A stretch of DNA of 64,000 bases from Pseudorhodobacter wandonensis. Its GTDB lineage: Bacteria; Pseudomonadota; Alphaproteobacteria; Rhodobacterales; Rhodobacteraceae. The translations under genes were made by a program, and so were the position numbers. The notes below the pieces were generated by a model that saw nothing but the letters and a program-made list of their open reading frames with translations, had not been told where the DNA came from and made no database searches. Of the stretch, positions 49,389 to 57,470 are shown in pieces. Position 1 is the stretch's first letter, and the number at the start of each line of letters is the position of its first letter. Where the stretch lies: the NCBI RefSeq assembly GCF_001202035.1, contig NZ_LGHT01000045.1, positions 124,001 through 188,000 of the forward strand, given 5' to 3'.

Positions 49389-50182
49389 TGCGCCCCGTAC
49401 AAGATAGGCCGGATTTTCCTTATTGGCTGCTGATCCTGATCGGGATTGGCAGCTACTTGTTTTGGCATGTCTTGTCCGACGATCTTTATGCCCAGGTGCT
49501 GACAACGCTGTCCAAAGGGATCTGGACGACGGTGATGGTAACAGTTGTGGCCTTTGGTATGGCGGCGGGGTTGGGCCTGCTGCTGGCGGTTGCTGCCGGG
49601 TCGCGGTTTATCATCATCCGGCAAGTCACGCGGTTTTACATTGAGGTGGTGCGCGGTGTGCCGATCATCGTGCTGTTGCTTTATGTCGCCTTTGTGCTGG
49701 CACCGGCTTTGGTGGATTTGTGGAACTGGCTAACGGGGTTTCTGGGCGCCGAGCCTGCGCGCAACCGCGACTTTTCTTTGCTTTGGCGGGCGGTGATTGC
49801 TTTGACCATCGCCTATTCGGCCTTTTTGGCCGAGGTGTTTAGGGCGGGGCTTGCCTCGGTCGATCGGGGGCAGATCGAGGCTGCCGAGGCGCTGGGCCTG
49901 TCACGCTGGCACACCTTTCGCCTCGTTGTTTTCCCCCAAGGTTTCAGGGTGATTTTGCCGCCACTTGGCAATGATTTTGTTGCAATGGTGAAAGACAGCT
50001 CGCTGGTGTCGGTGTTGGGCGTTACCGATATTACGCAGTTGGGCAAAGTTACGGCAGCGGGCAACTTCCGGTATTTTGAGACATATAACGTGGTGGCACT
50101 GGTTTACCTGACCATGACGATCGGCCTGTCATTGGCGCTGCGAAGGTTGGAGAAACGAATGCGGCAGGGGCAACAGCGCTAG
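49388..50182 (+). CDS. Amino-acid ABC transporter permease (HisM/GlnP family)
   Basis: A 264-residue inner-membrane permease with about five hydrophobic segments. The N-terminal helix is WLLILIGIGSYLFWHVL; FYIEVVRGVPIIVLLLYVAFV is the family's RGxP motif. The EAA loop that docks the ATPase is FRAGLASVDRGQIEAAEALGLSRWHTFRLVVFPQGFRVILPPLGND (near residues 155-200). It overlaps the upstream binding-protein gene. No ATPase gene follows: the next gene is a convergent DMT transporter 1 base away, so the motor must be encoded elsewhere. Confidence 0.94.
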   Translation: MRPVQDRPDFPYWLLILIGIGSYLFWHVLSDDLYAQVLTTLSKGIWTTVMVTVVAFGMAAGLGLLLAVAAGSRFIIIRQVTRFYIEVVRGVPIIVLLLYVAFVLAPALVDLWNWLTGFLGAEPARNRDFSLLWRAVIALTIAYSAFLAEVFRAGLASVDRGQIEAAEALGLSRWHTFRLVVFPQGFRVILPPLGNDFVAMVKDSSLVSVLGVTDITQLGKVTAAGNFRYFETYNVVALVYLTMTIGLSLALRRLEKRMRQGQQR

Positions 50183-50183
50183 T

Positions 50184-51083
50184 TTACTCTTCTAGCAGCA
50201 AATACAGCGCGAGGATGGTCATGGCTATACCCGCCAACACGCCCACTGGTGGTACGCCCCGCCCCAAGGCGATTTCCCATAAAATGACCCAAGACGGTGT
50301 AAGGTAGGTATAGGCCATGACTTTGGCCGAGGGTAGGCGCAAAGACGCGTATTGCAACAAGACGAAAGTTGCGGCACTGGCCGCAACCGAGACATAGGCC
50401 AGCGTTATCCAGACGATAGGTGGCATCGCGGCCCAGTTGGTGGCGCACAGGGCGGGCCACGCCCAGAGTGCCAGAACCAGAGTGCCAGCGACCATGGTAC
50501 CAAAACTGAAAACGACGGCGGATTCGCCCCGGTTCAATTTGCGGACCATGGGGGCATAGACGGCGTGGCAGACGCAGCCCCAGAAATAAATCATCTCGCC
50601 ACCGCCGATGTGAAAACCCATAAGCGCTTGCCAATCGGCACGAAAAATGACCCAAGCGGCCCCGGCGGCTCCTATAGTCAAAGCGAGTGCCATGCGCGGC
50701 GTAGTGCGCTGTCGCAACAATATCCAGCCAAATCCGGCGGCCAGCAAGGGTGTCAGGGTAAAGACGGCGGCGGTAGAGACAGGGGCTGCCGTTTTCAGCC
50801 CTTCGAACATCAGCACAAAATAGATTGCCAGCAATCCGCCCAAGATCAGATAGCGCCACGGGGCCGCAAAAGCGCAGCGGCTAAAACCGTTGGTGGTAAG
50901 TGCTGCCGTGCCAACGATGACCGAGGCGATGACAAAGCGCAATGTTGTCAGGGCAGCGGGGTCGACATAAGGGGCGGCCATCGCGCCCAGCGAAAACGAA
51001 CCTGCGACCAAAGCCGAGAAGGCCAGCATTGCCAGATGACCATGTAATGAGGCTTGGCGCGGCGCGGCTAAAGGCCTTGGCAT
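50184..51083 (-). CDS. DMT-family (EamA) transporter
   Basis: A 299-residue inner-membrane protein with about ten hydrophobic helices in two EamA repeats. Visible pieces are LAMLAFSALVAGSFSLGAMAAPYVDPAALTTLRFVIAS, the first-repeat end KTAAPVSTAAVFTLTPLLAAGFGWILLRQRTTPRMALAL, and the second-repeat LQYASLRLPSAKVMAYTYLTPSWVILWEIALG. The start at 51083 overlaps the end of the LysR gene by 16 bp, so the regulator and the exporter are probably one transcript. The substrate is unknown. Confidence 0.9.
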   Translation of the reverse strand: MPRPLAAPRQASLHGHLAMLAFSALVAGSFSLGAMAAPYVDPAALTTLRFVIASVIVGTAALTTNGFSRCAFAAPWRYLILGGLLAIYFVLMFEGLKTAAPVSTAAVFTLTPLLAAGFGWILLRQRTTPRMALALTIGAAGAAWVIFRADWQALMGFHIGGGEMIYFWGCVCHAVYAPMVRKLNRGESAVVFSFGTMVAGTLVLALWAWPALCATNWAAMPPIVWITLAYVSVAASAATFVLLQYASLRLPSAKVMAYTYLTPSWVILWEIALGRGVPPVGVLAGIAMTILALYLLLEE

Positions 51084-51949
51084 TCGGCGGCGGCTTTCTT
51101 GATGTGGGTCAGAAAACGCTGCACTTTTAGCGTGCGATGCAGATCGACATGGGTGACCAGCCACAGATTGACCGACCATTCGGGACGGGGTGGCAAAACC
51201 TCGATCAGATCGGGGAATTGCTGTGCGGCCACACGTGACATAAAGCCAAGGCCGGCCCCTGCGCAGATCGCATCATAAATCGGCGCAGGTTCGGCCGCGC
51301 GAAAGCGCATTGCTTCAACCGGGACCAGATCGCGCAGCCAAAGCGAAAACGGTGCACGGCTTTCTATATTGTCATTGACGACGAATTGGTGCCGGGCCAG
51401 ATCAGCATCGACTTTGGGCAGACCATGTTCCTCGGCATAGCTGGGGGCGGCATAGAGCGCGTGATTTAGCGACATAAAGGGTTGCACGACATAGTCCGGC
51501 TCGGACGGGGCAGAGCCCGCACGGATGGCGACATGGGCCTCGCCATAGTCGAGCCGGAACAGCCTTTGGCCCGTCAGAAAGCGTAGGGTGATGTTTGGAT
51601 GGGCCTGCTGGAACTGCGCAAGGACTTTTGCCAGATGGTGGCTGATATCGGCGACAGAGGTGATGATAAGCTCGCCGGTGACAGTTTGGCCGTGGTCTTT
51701 GATGCGGTTCGACAGTTGGATAAACTGGTCTTCGGCCATTTGGGCCACGGCCAGCAGATCGCGGCCCGCTTCGGTGGCGGTATAGCCGCGGGCGTGGCGT
51801 TGGAACAGCTTTTCGCCAAGGCGCTTTTCCAAGCTGTCGATATGGCGGATCACGGTGGCATGGTGGACGCCCAGCACCTCGGCTGCACTGGAAACGGTGC
51901 CCAAACGTGCCACATGAAACGCTGTTCTGATTTCGTCCCAGTTGTCCAT
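51068..51949 (-). CDS. LysR-family transcriptional regulator
   Basis: A 293-residue LTTR. The winged-HTH is in residues 1-65: MDNWDEIRTAFHVARLGTVSSAAEVLGVHHATVIRHIDSLEKRLGEKLFQRHARGYTATEAG. The effector-binding domain follows (ELIITSVADISHHLAKVL near residue 95, YDAICAGAGLGFMSRVAAQQFPDLIEVLPP near residue 235). The start at 51949 has an AAAGG ribosome-binding site; the longer frame to 52153 runs into the ffh leader. Most LTTRs act on a divergent gene, but here the likely partner is the overlapping downstream DMT gene. Confidence 0.93.
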   Translation of the reverse strand: MDNWDEIRTAFHVARLGTVSSAAEVLGVHHATVIRHIDSLEKRLGEKLFQRHARGYTATEAGRDLLAVAQMAEDQFIQLSNRIKDHGQTVTGELIITSVADISHHLAKVLAQFQQAHPNITLRFLTGQRLFRLDYGEAHVAIRAGSAPSEPDYVVQPFMSLNHALYAAPSYAEEHGLPKVDADLARHQFVVNDNIESRAPFSLWLRDLVPVEAMRFRAAEPAPIYDAICAGAGLGFMSRVAAQQFPDLIEVLPPRPEWSVNLWLVTHVDLHRTLKVQRFLTHIKKAAAECQGL

Positions 51950-52031
51950 CTGACGGCCTTTGCGTTGCGCGTTGATCTGTAGCCTATTGCATCGGAGGCC
52001 TTGCTTAAAGCCGCTAATCATGCATTTTTGC

Positions 52032-52063
52032 GCCGCACAGGCCGGTAAACCCGGGCTGTGCGG
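52032..52063. repeat. Strong hairpin in the lysR-ffh spacer
   Basis: The arms GCCGCACAG (52032-52040) and CTGTGCGGC (52055-52063) pair perfectly. An inner CCGG/CCGG pairing (52042-52045 with 52050-52053) continues the helix. No T tract follows. It lies about 185 bases before the ffh start and may belong to its leader or to a small RNA. Confidence 0.6.
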
Positions 52064-52105
52064 CTTGACTCTACGATCGCATGGGCCTATCAGCCCCGTA
52101 ATTCC

Positions 52106-52126
52106 CCGGAAGTGTGTTGCTTCCGG
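52106..52126 (+). repeat. Second hairpin in the ffh leader
   Basis: CCGGAAG (52106-52112) and CTTCCGG (52120-52126) form a 7-bp stem with a 7-base loop, 43 bases after the first hairpin and 122 bases before ffh. The sequence does not contain the conserved apical motif of SRP RNA. Confidence 0.55.
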
Positions 52127-52248
52127 TCCCATGGCTTTTGCCGGGATCGCCATCTGTCAGCGCGTTGCGCCCACAGGTGCCGCCTTGCATTGGTTTTTCG
52201 TCGCCGGTTCCTATATCGGTCTTTTGCAACAGCCCAAGGAGGCAGCCC

Positions 52249-53748
52249 ATGTTCGAGAATCTATCAGAACGCCTAGGCGGTGTCTTTGATCGGCTGACCA
52301 AGCAAGGCGCGCTGACCGAGGCCGATGTTGAAACCGCGCTGCGCGAAGTGCGTGTGGCCCTGCTCGAGGCTGACGTCTCGCTGCCGGTGGCGCGTGACTT
52401 TGTGAAAAAGGTCGCGGCCAAGGCGGCCGGTCAGCATGTCACCAAGTCGGTAACACCGGGCCAGCAAGTCGTGAAAATCGTTCATGACGAGCTGATCAAG
52501 GTTCTGGCAGGTGACGGCGAACCTGACGCGCTGAAAATTGACAACCCGCCTGCGACGATCCTGATGGTCGGTCTGCAAGGCTCGGGTAAAACGACTACCA
52601 CTGCGAAATTGGCCAAACGGCTGAAAGAGCGGATGGGAAAGCGGGTGCTGCTCGCCTCGCTTGATACAAACCGCCCTGCGGCGATGGAGCAGTTGGCGAT
52701 TTTGGGCAGCCAGATCGGCGTGGACAGCCTGCCGATTGTGAAAGGCGAGTCTGCAGTGCAGATTGCCAAGCGCGCCAAGGTTCAGGCCTCGATGGGCGGC
52801 TATGACGTGGTGTTCCTTGATACCGCAGGCCGTTTGCACATTGACCAAGTGTTGATGGATGAAATCCAAGCGGTACGCGATATTGCCCAGCCGCGTGAAA
52901 CGCTGTTGGTGGTTGACGGTCTGACTGGTCAGGACGCCGTGAATGTCGCGACCGAGTTCGACGGCAAGGTTGGCATTTCAGGCGTTGTTCTGACGCGGAT
53001 GGATGGCGATGGTCGTGGCGGTGCGGCGCTGTCGATGCGGGCGGTAACGGGCAAGCCTATCCGCTTTGTCGGTCTTGGCGAAAAGATGGACGCGCTGGAA
53101 ACCTTTGAGGCCGAGCGCGTTGCTGGCCGTATCTTGGGCATGGGCGACATTGTTGCGCTGGTTGAAAAGGCGCAAGAGACGTTTGAGGCCGAAGCTGCCG
53201 AGCGCATGGCCAAGCGTTTTGCCAAGGGTCTGTTCAACATGAACGACCTGAAAAGCCAGCTTGAGCAGATGATGAAAATGGGCGGCATGCAGGGCCTTAT
53301 GGGCATGATGCCGGGCATGGGCAAAATGGCGAAGCAGGCCGAGGCGGCGGGTTTCGATGATACCATGCTGAAGCGCCAGATCGCGCTGATCAACTCGATG
53401 ACCAAGCGCGAACGTGCCAACCCTGATCTGTTGGCCGCCAGCCGCAAAAAGCGGATCGCGGCAGGCGCGGGGCTTGAGGTTCAAGAATTGAACCGTTTGC
53501 TGAAGCAGCACAAGCAAATGGCTGATATGATGAAGAAAATGGGCAAAGGTGGCGGTATGAAAGCGGCCATCAAGCAGATGATGGGGGGCAAAGGCATGCC
53601 TGACCCGTCGCAGATGACGCCCGAACAGATGGAAGAAGCCGCGCGCGGAATGAAGCAAGGGCTTGGCATGGGCCGTGGCGGATTTCCGGGCATGGGCGGC
53701 GGCATGAGCCTGCCACCGGGCCTGTCTGGCATGATGAAGAAGAAATGA
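52249..53748 (+). CDS. ffh: Signal recognition particle protein Ffh
   Basis: This 499-residue SRP54 GTPase binds the signal sequences of nascent inner-membrane proteins together with SRP RNA and docks on FtsY. N-domain: MFENLSERLGGVFDRLTKQGALTEADVETALREVRVALLEADV. G-domain: G1 GLQGSGKTTTTAKLAKRL near residue 105, G3 VVFLDTAGRLHID, G4 LTRMDGDGRGGAALS. M-domain: the Met-rich segment from about residue 325 (QMMKMGGMQGLMGMMPGMGKM) with a Gly-Met C-terminal tail. The AAGGAGG ribosome-binding site fixes the start at 52249. It overlaps the next gene by ATGA. Confidence 0.98.
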   Translation: MFENLSERLGGVFDRLTKQGALTEADVETALREVRVALLEADVSLPVARDFVKKVAAKAAGQHVTKSVTPGQQVVKIVHDELIKVLAGDGEPDALKIDNPPATILMVGLQGSGKTTTTAKLAKRLKERMGKRVLLASLDTNRPAAMEQLAILGSQIGVDSLPIVKGESAVQIAKRAKVQASMGGYDVVFLDTAGRLHIDQVLMDEIQAVRDIAQPRETLLVVDGLTGQDAVNVATEFDGKVGISGVVLTRMDGDGRGGAALSMRAVTGKPIRFVGLGEKMDALETFEAERVAGRILGMGDIVALVEKAQETFEAEAAERMAKRFAKGLFNMNDLKSQLEQMMKMGGMQGLMGMMPGMGKMAKQAEAAGFDDTMLKRQIALINSMTKRERANPDLLAASRKKRIAAGAGLEVQELNRLLKQHKQMADMMKKMGKGGGMKAAIKQMMGGKGMPDPSQMTPEQMEEAARGMKQGLGMGRGGFPGMGGGMSLPPGLSGMMKKK

Positions 53749-54059
53749 CGATGAACCCCGAAGCAAGCACAGATGCAGACCGCGCAGCCAAGCTGCTGAA
53801 AGCGCACCGTGACAGCATTGACCGTCTGGACGCAATTCTGGTTTATACTTTGGCCGAGCGGTTCAAGCAGACCCAAGCCGTGGGCAAGTTGAAGGCTTCG
53901 CATGATTTGCCTGCCTCTGACCCAAGCCGCGAGGCGCGCCAGATCGAGCGGTTGGAATGGTTGTCGAAAGAAGCCGACCTTGACCCCGAATTTGCCAAGA
54001 AATTCCTGACCTTCATCATATCCGAAGTGATCAGGCATCACGAGATACTACAGAAATAA
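53745..54059 (+). CDS. Chorismate mutase (AroQ type)
   Basis: A 104-residue all-helical enzyme that converts chorismate to prephenate for Phe and Tyr synthesis. The first helix carries KLLKAHRDSIDRLDAILVYTLAERFKQTQAVGKLKA, with the Arg and Lys that bind the substrate carboxylates. DPSREARQIERLEWLSKEADLD and the C-terminal FLTFIISEVIRHHEIL complete the fold. The start overlaps the ffh stop (ATGA); a second ATG is at 53751. This partnership between ffh and rpsP recurs in Rhodobacterales. Confidence 0.93.
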   Translation: MTMNPEASTDADRAAKLLKAHRDSIDRLDAILVYTLAERFKQTQAVGKLKASHDLPASDPSREARQIERLEWLSKEADLDPEFAKKFLTFIISEVIRHHEILQK

Positions 54060-54068
54060 CCAAATAAC

Positions 54069-54090
54069 GGTGCGCTGAAGCACACCCTAC
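54069..54090 (+). repeat. Dispersed hairpin repeat, copy 2 (before rpsP)
   Basis: This matches the element at 15353-15374 at 21 of 22 positions; the single change (G to A) weakens one stem pair. It begins 10 bases after the chorismate mutase stop and ends 23 bases before the rpsP start, inside the operon. Confidence 0.75.
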
Positions 54091-54113
54091 ACCAAACCTA
54101 AGGAGACTATACT

Positions 54114-54476
54114 ATGTCGATGAAAATCCGTCTTGCCCGTGGTGGTTCTAAAAAGCGCCCTCACTATTCGATCGTTGCAACTGACAGCCGTATGCCACGC
54201 GACGGCCGCTTCCTGGAAAAGCTGGGCACTTATAACCCACTGCTGGCCAAAGATTCCGAAGACCGCGTGAAAATGGACATGGAGCGCGTTCAGTACTGGT
54301 TGAGCCAAGGCGCACAGCCTACCGATCGTGTTGCACGTTTCTTGGAAGCTGCCGGCGTGCGTGAAAAGAAAGTTCGCAACAACCCGAAAGCGGCTGTTCC
54401 CGGCAAGCGTATGGCTGAATTGACAGCGAAAAAAGCTGCGCGTTCGGCTGCTCCGGCAGAAGCTGACGCTGAATAA
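54114..54476 (+). CDS. rpsP: 30S ribosomal protein S16
   Basis: A 120-residue S16 that binds the 5' domain of 16S rRNA. The signature [42 protein letters not shown] covers residues 1-42. The tail after residue 80 is Lys/Ala-rich ([23 protein letters not shown]), longer than in E. coli, as is common in alphaproteobacteria. AAGGAGA precedes the ATG. It stands where rpsP-rimM-trmD-rplS normally begins, but bluB intervenes before rimM. Confidence 0.98.
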   Translation: MSMKIRLARGGSKKRPHYSIVATDSRMPRDGRFLEKLGTYNPLLAKDSEDRVKMDMERVQYWLSQGAQPTDRVARFLEAAGVREKKVRNNPKAAVPGKRMAELTAKKAARSAAPAEADAE

Positions 54477-54488
54477 TCGGCCCGGCCC

Positions 54489-55121
54489 GTGAAAGGCCAG
54501 TATGACAAGGCCTTTCAGGCCGAGTTACGCGATTTGATGCGCTGGCGGCGCGATGTGCGCCGCTTTCGCGCCGATCCGGTAGAGGCAGCGGTCTTGGACC
54601 GCTGCCTTTCTGCGTTCTCGCTGGCGCCTTCGGTCGGGTTATCCGAGCCGTGGCGCGTGATTGCGGTGGAAAGTGATGCAGCCCGTGCTGCGGCTTTGGC
54701 GAATTTCGAGGCCGAGAATGCCGAGGCTTTGGCAGGATACGGCAGTGAAAAGGCCAAGATTTACGCGGGGCTAAAACTGTCTGGTATGCGCGAGGCACCG
54801 GTGCAATTGGCGGTGTTCAGTGATGATGGCACAGCCAAAGGCGCTGGTCTGGGTGCGCAATCGATGCCGGAAACGCGCGCCTATTCTGTGGTCGGGGCAA
54901 TCACTTTGTTCTGGCTTGCCGCACGCGCCGAAGGGTTGGGGATTGGCTGGGTATCGATCATTGATCCCGTGAAACTGGCGCGGGATTTGGACGTGCCTGA
55001 CAGTTGGCGGCTGATTGGTTATCTTTGTGTTGGTTGGCCCGAGATCGAGACAAAAACCCCTGAATTGGAAACCGCAGGCTGGGAAAAACGCAGCCCTGCT
55101 TTGTTTGTGGAGCGCCGCTAA
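54489..55121 (+). CDS. bluB: 5,6-dimethylbenzimidazole synthase
   Basis: This 210-residue flavin-destructase cleaves reduced FMN with oxygen to form the lower ligand of vitamin B12. Family features are LMRWRRDVRRFRADPVEAAVLDRCLSAFSLAPSVGLSEPWRVIAVES (FMN-binding Arg cluster, residues 16-62), SGMREAPVQLAVF, MPETRAYSVVGAITLFWLAARAEGLGIGWVSI and YLCVGWPEIE. The start is GTG with a weak ribosome-binding site, 12 bases after rpsP. Its TAA overlaps the rimM ATG (TAATG). A cobalamin gene inside a ribosomal-protein operon is unusual. Confidence 0.94.
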   Translation: MKGQYDKAFQAELRDLMRWRRDVRRFRADPVEAAVLDRCLSAFSLAPSVGLSEPWRVIAVESDAARAAALANFEAENAEALAGYGSEKAKIYAGLKLSGMREAPVQLAVFSDDGTAKGAGLGAQSMPETRAYSVVGAITLFWLAARAEGLGIGWVSIIDPVKLARDLDVPDSWRLIGYLCVGWPEIETKTPELETAGWEKRSPALFVERR

Positions 55122-55636
55122 TGGCCAAACCTGACCCCAACAACCAGATTTGTGTTGGCGCGATTACCGGCTCTTTCGGGGTGCGCGGTGAGGTGCGGCT
55201 GAAAAGCTTTTGCGCCGAACCGACGGCGCTGGCTGAATATGGGCCTTTGTTTACCGAGGATGGCAGCCGCAGTTTCAATGTGACATTGACGCGGCCTGTC
55301 GCCGGTGGTCTGGGCGCGCGGCTGACCGGTGTGGCAACCAAGGAAGAGGCGGATGCCTTGCGCGGAACCAGCCTGTTCGTGTCGCGCGATAAGCTGCCGG
55401 CCCTGCCGGATGATGAGTTTTACCATGCCGATCTGATCGGGTTGGAGGCGCGCGATACTGGCGGTGCTTTGCTGGGCACTGTGACAGCGGTGCACAACCA
55501 TGGTGCAGGCGATGTGCTGGAAATTGGTGGCGGTGGCAAGCCTTCGATGCTGCTGCCTTTTACCATGGCTACGGTGCCAACCGTTGATCTGGCGGCGCGG
55601 CGGGTTGTGATCGATCTGCCCGAGGGGCTGGATTAG
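55121..55636 (+). CDS. rimM: Ribosome maturation factor RimM
   Basis: A 171-residue 30S assembly factor that binds S19 and helps mature the 16S 3' domain. The N-terminal barrel starts ICVGAITGSFGVRGEVRLKSFC (residues 7-28), with GVRGEV conserved. The C-terminal PRC-barrel contains DLIGLEARDTGGALLGTVTAVHNHGAGDVLEI and MLLPFTMATVPTVDLAARRVVIDLPEGL. Translation is coupled to bluB. trmD follows after 84 bases. Confidence 0.97.
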   Translation: MAKPDPNNQICVGAITGSFGVRGEVRLKSFCAEPTALAEYGPLFTEDGSRSFNVTLTRPVAGGLGARLTGVATKEEADALRGTSLFVSRDKLPALPDDEFYHADLIGLEARDTGGALLGTVTAVHNHGAGDVLEIGGGGKPSMLLPFTMATVPTVDLAARRVVIDLPEGLD

Positions 55637-55720
55637 ACGCATCAGGCCGGAGTGCCTAAGTAAGCCCATGTTGCGAAATGCCCCCTTTCCGTGGCTGAAC
55701 AGGCGGGCTAAGGACCACTT

Positions 55721-56563
55721 ATGACACAAGATGACACGCCCCCCGCAAAGCAAAGATCGCATGGCCGCATTTCGGTGCAGGCCAGCCGGAAACCGCGTGA
55801 CCTTATGGCCGATGTACGCATCGCCGGCGCGTGGCGGGCCAAAGTTATCACGCTGTTTCCCGATGCCTTTCCGGGTGTTCTGGGCCTGTCGTTGACGGGC
55901 AAGGCGCTGGATCTGGGTTTGTGGGCGCTGGAAACGATTGATCTGCGCGGCTTTGGTATCGGCAAACATAAGAATGTCGATGACACGCCTGCGGGCGGTG
56001 GTGCGGGCATGGTTTTGCGCGCCGATGTGGTTGGGGCGGCACTGGATGAGGCGGCCGCGGGCACGCCCGGCCGTGCCGAGTGGCCGGTGGTATACCTTAG
56101 CCCCCGTGGCAAACCCTTTGACCAAGCGATGGCGCGGCGATTCGCGGCGGGGCAGGGGATCACCATGCTCTGCGGTCGGTTTGAAGGTGTGGATGAGCGC
56201 GTGCTACATCATTACGGTGTCGAAGAGGTCTCTTTGGGCGATTTTGTCCTGACAGGCGGCGAGATAGCTGCAACGGCCTTGCTTGATGCGACAGTGCGGC
56301 TTATACCGCGCGTACTTGGGAATCAAACGTCCACCGAAGAGGAGAGCTTTTCGGATGGGCTGTTGGAGTTTCCGCAGTTTACGAAACCTGCCGTTTGGAA
56401 CGGGCTTGAGATACCGGAAGTGCTTCAATCCGGTCATCACGGGAACATCGCCGACTGGCGGCAGGCAATGGCCGAAAGGCTGACCAAAGAACGCAGGCCT
56501 GATCTCTGGCGGGCTTACTGTGCATCGCATGGTAGGGACCCGGTTGAAGACCAAGAGCAATAG
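55721..56563 (+). CDS. trmD: tRNA (guanine37-N1)-methyltransferase
   Basis: This 280-residue SPOUT enzyme makes m1G37, which prevents +1 frameshifting. The core starts [24 protein letters not shown] near residue 40. The knot regions are [54 protein letters not shown] and [23 protein letters not shown]. Residues 1-38 are an extra N-terminal stretch ([19 protein letters not shown]) absent from E. coli TrmD, which I recall in other Rhodobacterales. A shorter start at 55805 is the alternative. Confidence 0.96.
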   Translation: MTQDDTPPAKQRSHGRISVQASRKPRDLMADVRIAGAWRAKVITLFPDAFPGVLGLSLTGKALDLGLWALETIDLRGFGIGKHKNVDDTPAGGGAGMVLRADVVGAALDEAAAGTPGRAEWPVVYLSPRGKPFDQAMARRFAAGQGITMLCGRFEGVDERVLHHYGVEEVSLGDFVLTGGEIAATALLDATVRLIPRVLGNQTSTEEESFSDGLLEFPQFTKPAVWNGLEIPEVLQSGHHGNIADWRQAMAERLTKERRPDLWRAYCASHGRDPVEDQEQ

Positions 56564-56612
56564 GGCAGCATCATCTTCGCGGGAAAACCGTGAGCAACTG
56601 AAAGGACCAGGT

Positions 56613-56987
56613 ATGAACCTGATCGCACAGCTCGAGGCGGAACAGATCGCCGCCCTCGGCAAGACCATCCCGGACTTCAAAGCCGGCGACACGATCAAAG
56701 TCGGTTACAAAGTAACCGAAGGCACGCGTTCGCGCGTTCAGAATTATGAGGGCGTTTGCATCTCTCGCCGTGGCGGCGCCACTTTGGCAGCCTCGTTCAC
56801 CGTTCGGAAAATTTCCTTCGGTGAAGGCGTAGAACGTGTGTTCCCGCTCTATTCCACCAACATCGACAGCATCGAGGTTGTGCGTCGTGGCCGCGTTCGT
56901 CGCGCCAAGCTGTACTATCTGCGCGACCGTCGCGGTAAGTCTGCCCGTATCGTGGAAGACACCAATTACAAAGCGCCTAAGGCATAA
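56613..56987 (+). CDS. rplS: 50S ribosomal protein L19
   Basis: A 124-residue L19 at the 30S-50S interface. The start [15 protein letters not shown] at 56613 follows an AAAGGA ribosome-binding site. The core [34 protein letters not shown], the L19 signature [53 protein letters not shown], and the short acidic/basic end are all normal. rpmE starts 11 bases after the stop. Confidence 0.98.
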   Translation: MNLIAQLEAEQIAALGKTIPDFKAGDTIKVGYKVTEGTRSRVQNYEGVCISRRGGATLAASFTVRKISFGEGVERVFPLYSTNIDSIEVVRRGRVRRAKLYYLRDRRGKSARIVEDTNYKAPKA

Positions 56988-56998
56988 GGAGCGGACCG

Positions 56999-57220
56999 AT
57001 GAGAGATGGAATCCACCCCGACTACCACATGATCGACGTCAAAATGACGGACGGTTCGGTATTTCAAGTGCGCACCACTTGGGGCAAAGAAGGCGACCAA
57101 ATGGCGCTGGATATCGACCCACTGGCACACCCGGCCTGGACCGGCGGCAACTCGCGCCTGATGGATACCGGTGGCCGCGTGACCAAGTTCAAAAACAAAT
57201 ACGCTGGCTTGGGCTTCTGA
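56999..57220 (+). CDS. rpmE: 50S ribosomal protein L31
   Basis: A 73-residue L31 with no cysteine at all, so it is the zinc-free (C-) form. It reads [29 protein letters not shown] at the start, then [36 protein letters not shown]. The HPAWTG motif is the family signature. It lies 11 bases after rplS and is the last ribosomal gene before the terminator at 57243. Confidence 0.97.
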   Translation: MRDGIHPDYHMIDVKMTDGSVFQVRTTWGKEGDQMALDIDPLAHPAWTGGNSRLMDTGGRVTKFKNKYAGLGF

Positions 57221-57231
57221 TACCCGCAGCA

Positions 57232-57378
57232 ATGTTATGGAAAGCGCCGTCCCTTGGGGCGGCGTTTTTCGTTTTCTACGCTTGGGCAGGTGCTGCGCGC
57301 GCTATGATGCAGGGTGCCAGGGGCGCAGCGGGTTCGGTGGCGCAGTTTGGGCAACAGTTGGCACCGCAGTTTGCCTGA
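57232..57378 (+). CDS. Doubtful 48-residue membrane peptide ORF across the rpmE terminator
   Basis: An open frame of 48 codons begins MLWKAPSLGAAFFVFYAWAG and would encode one membrane helix, followed by a Gln/Ala-rich tail (SVAQFGQQLAPQFA). It starts 12 bases after rpmE but has a poor ribosome-binding site, and its first codons form the arm of the predicted rpmE terminator. It is probably not a gene, unless some transcripts read through. Confidence 0.25.
   Translation: MLWKAPSLGAAFFVFYAWAGAARAMMQGARGAAGSVAQFGQQLAPQFA
57243..57270 (+). terminator. Rho-independent terminator after rpmE
   Basis: CGCCGTCC (57245-57252) pairs with GGGCGGCG (57257-57264) including one G-T pair, with a short loop, followed by TTTTT (57265-57269). 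It lies 25 bases after the rpmE stop. Confidence 0.85.
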
Positions 57379-57470
57379 AAGGGCGGGGAATCGCCAAAAG
57401 GGGCTTTCCCTTTGTCCGTCATATTGTCATTAGAGAGGGCAATTCGCCCCTAAGGCAAGGCAGGTTAATA

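Noticed and set aside
51950..52248. SRP RNA gene upstream of ffh
   Set aside because: I searched for the conserved GGAAGGAAGCAGCC-like apical motif and did not find it; only unrelated hairpins are present.
55721..55834. Mis-annotated start of trmD because of the N-terminal extension
   Set aside because: The extension keeps good coding character and, as I recall, occurs in other Rhodobacterales TrmD proteins, so 55721 is retained with 55805 as the alternative.
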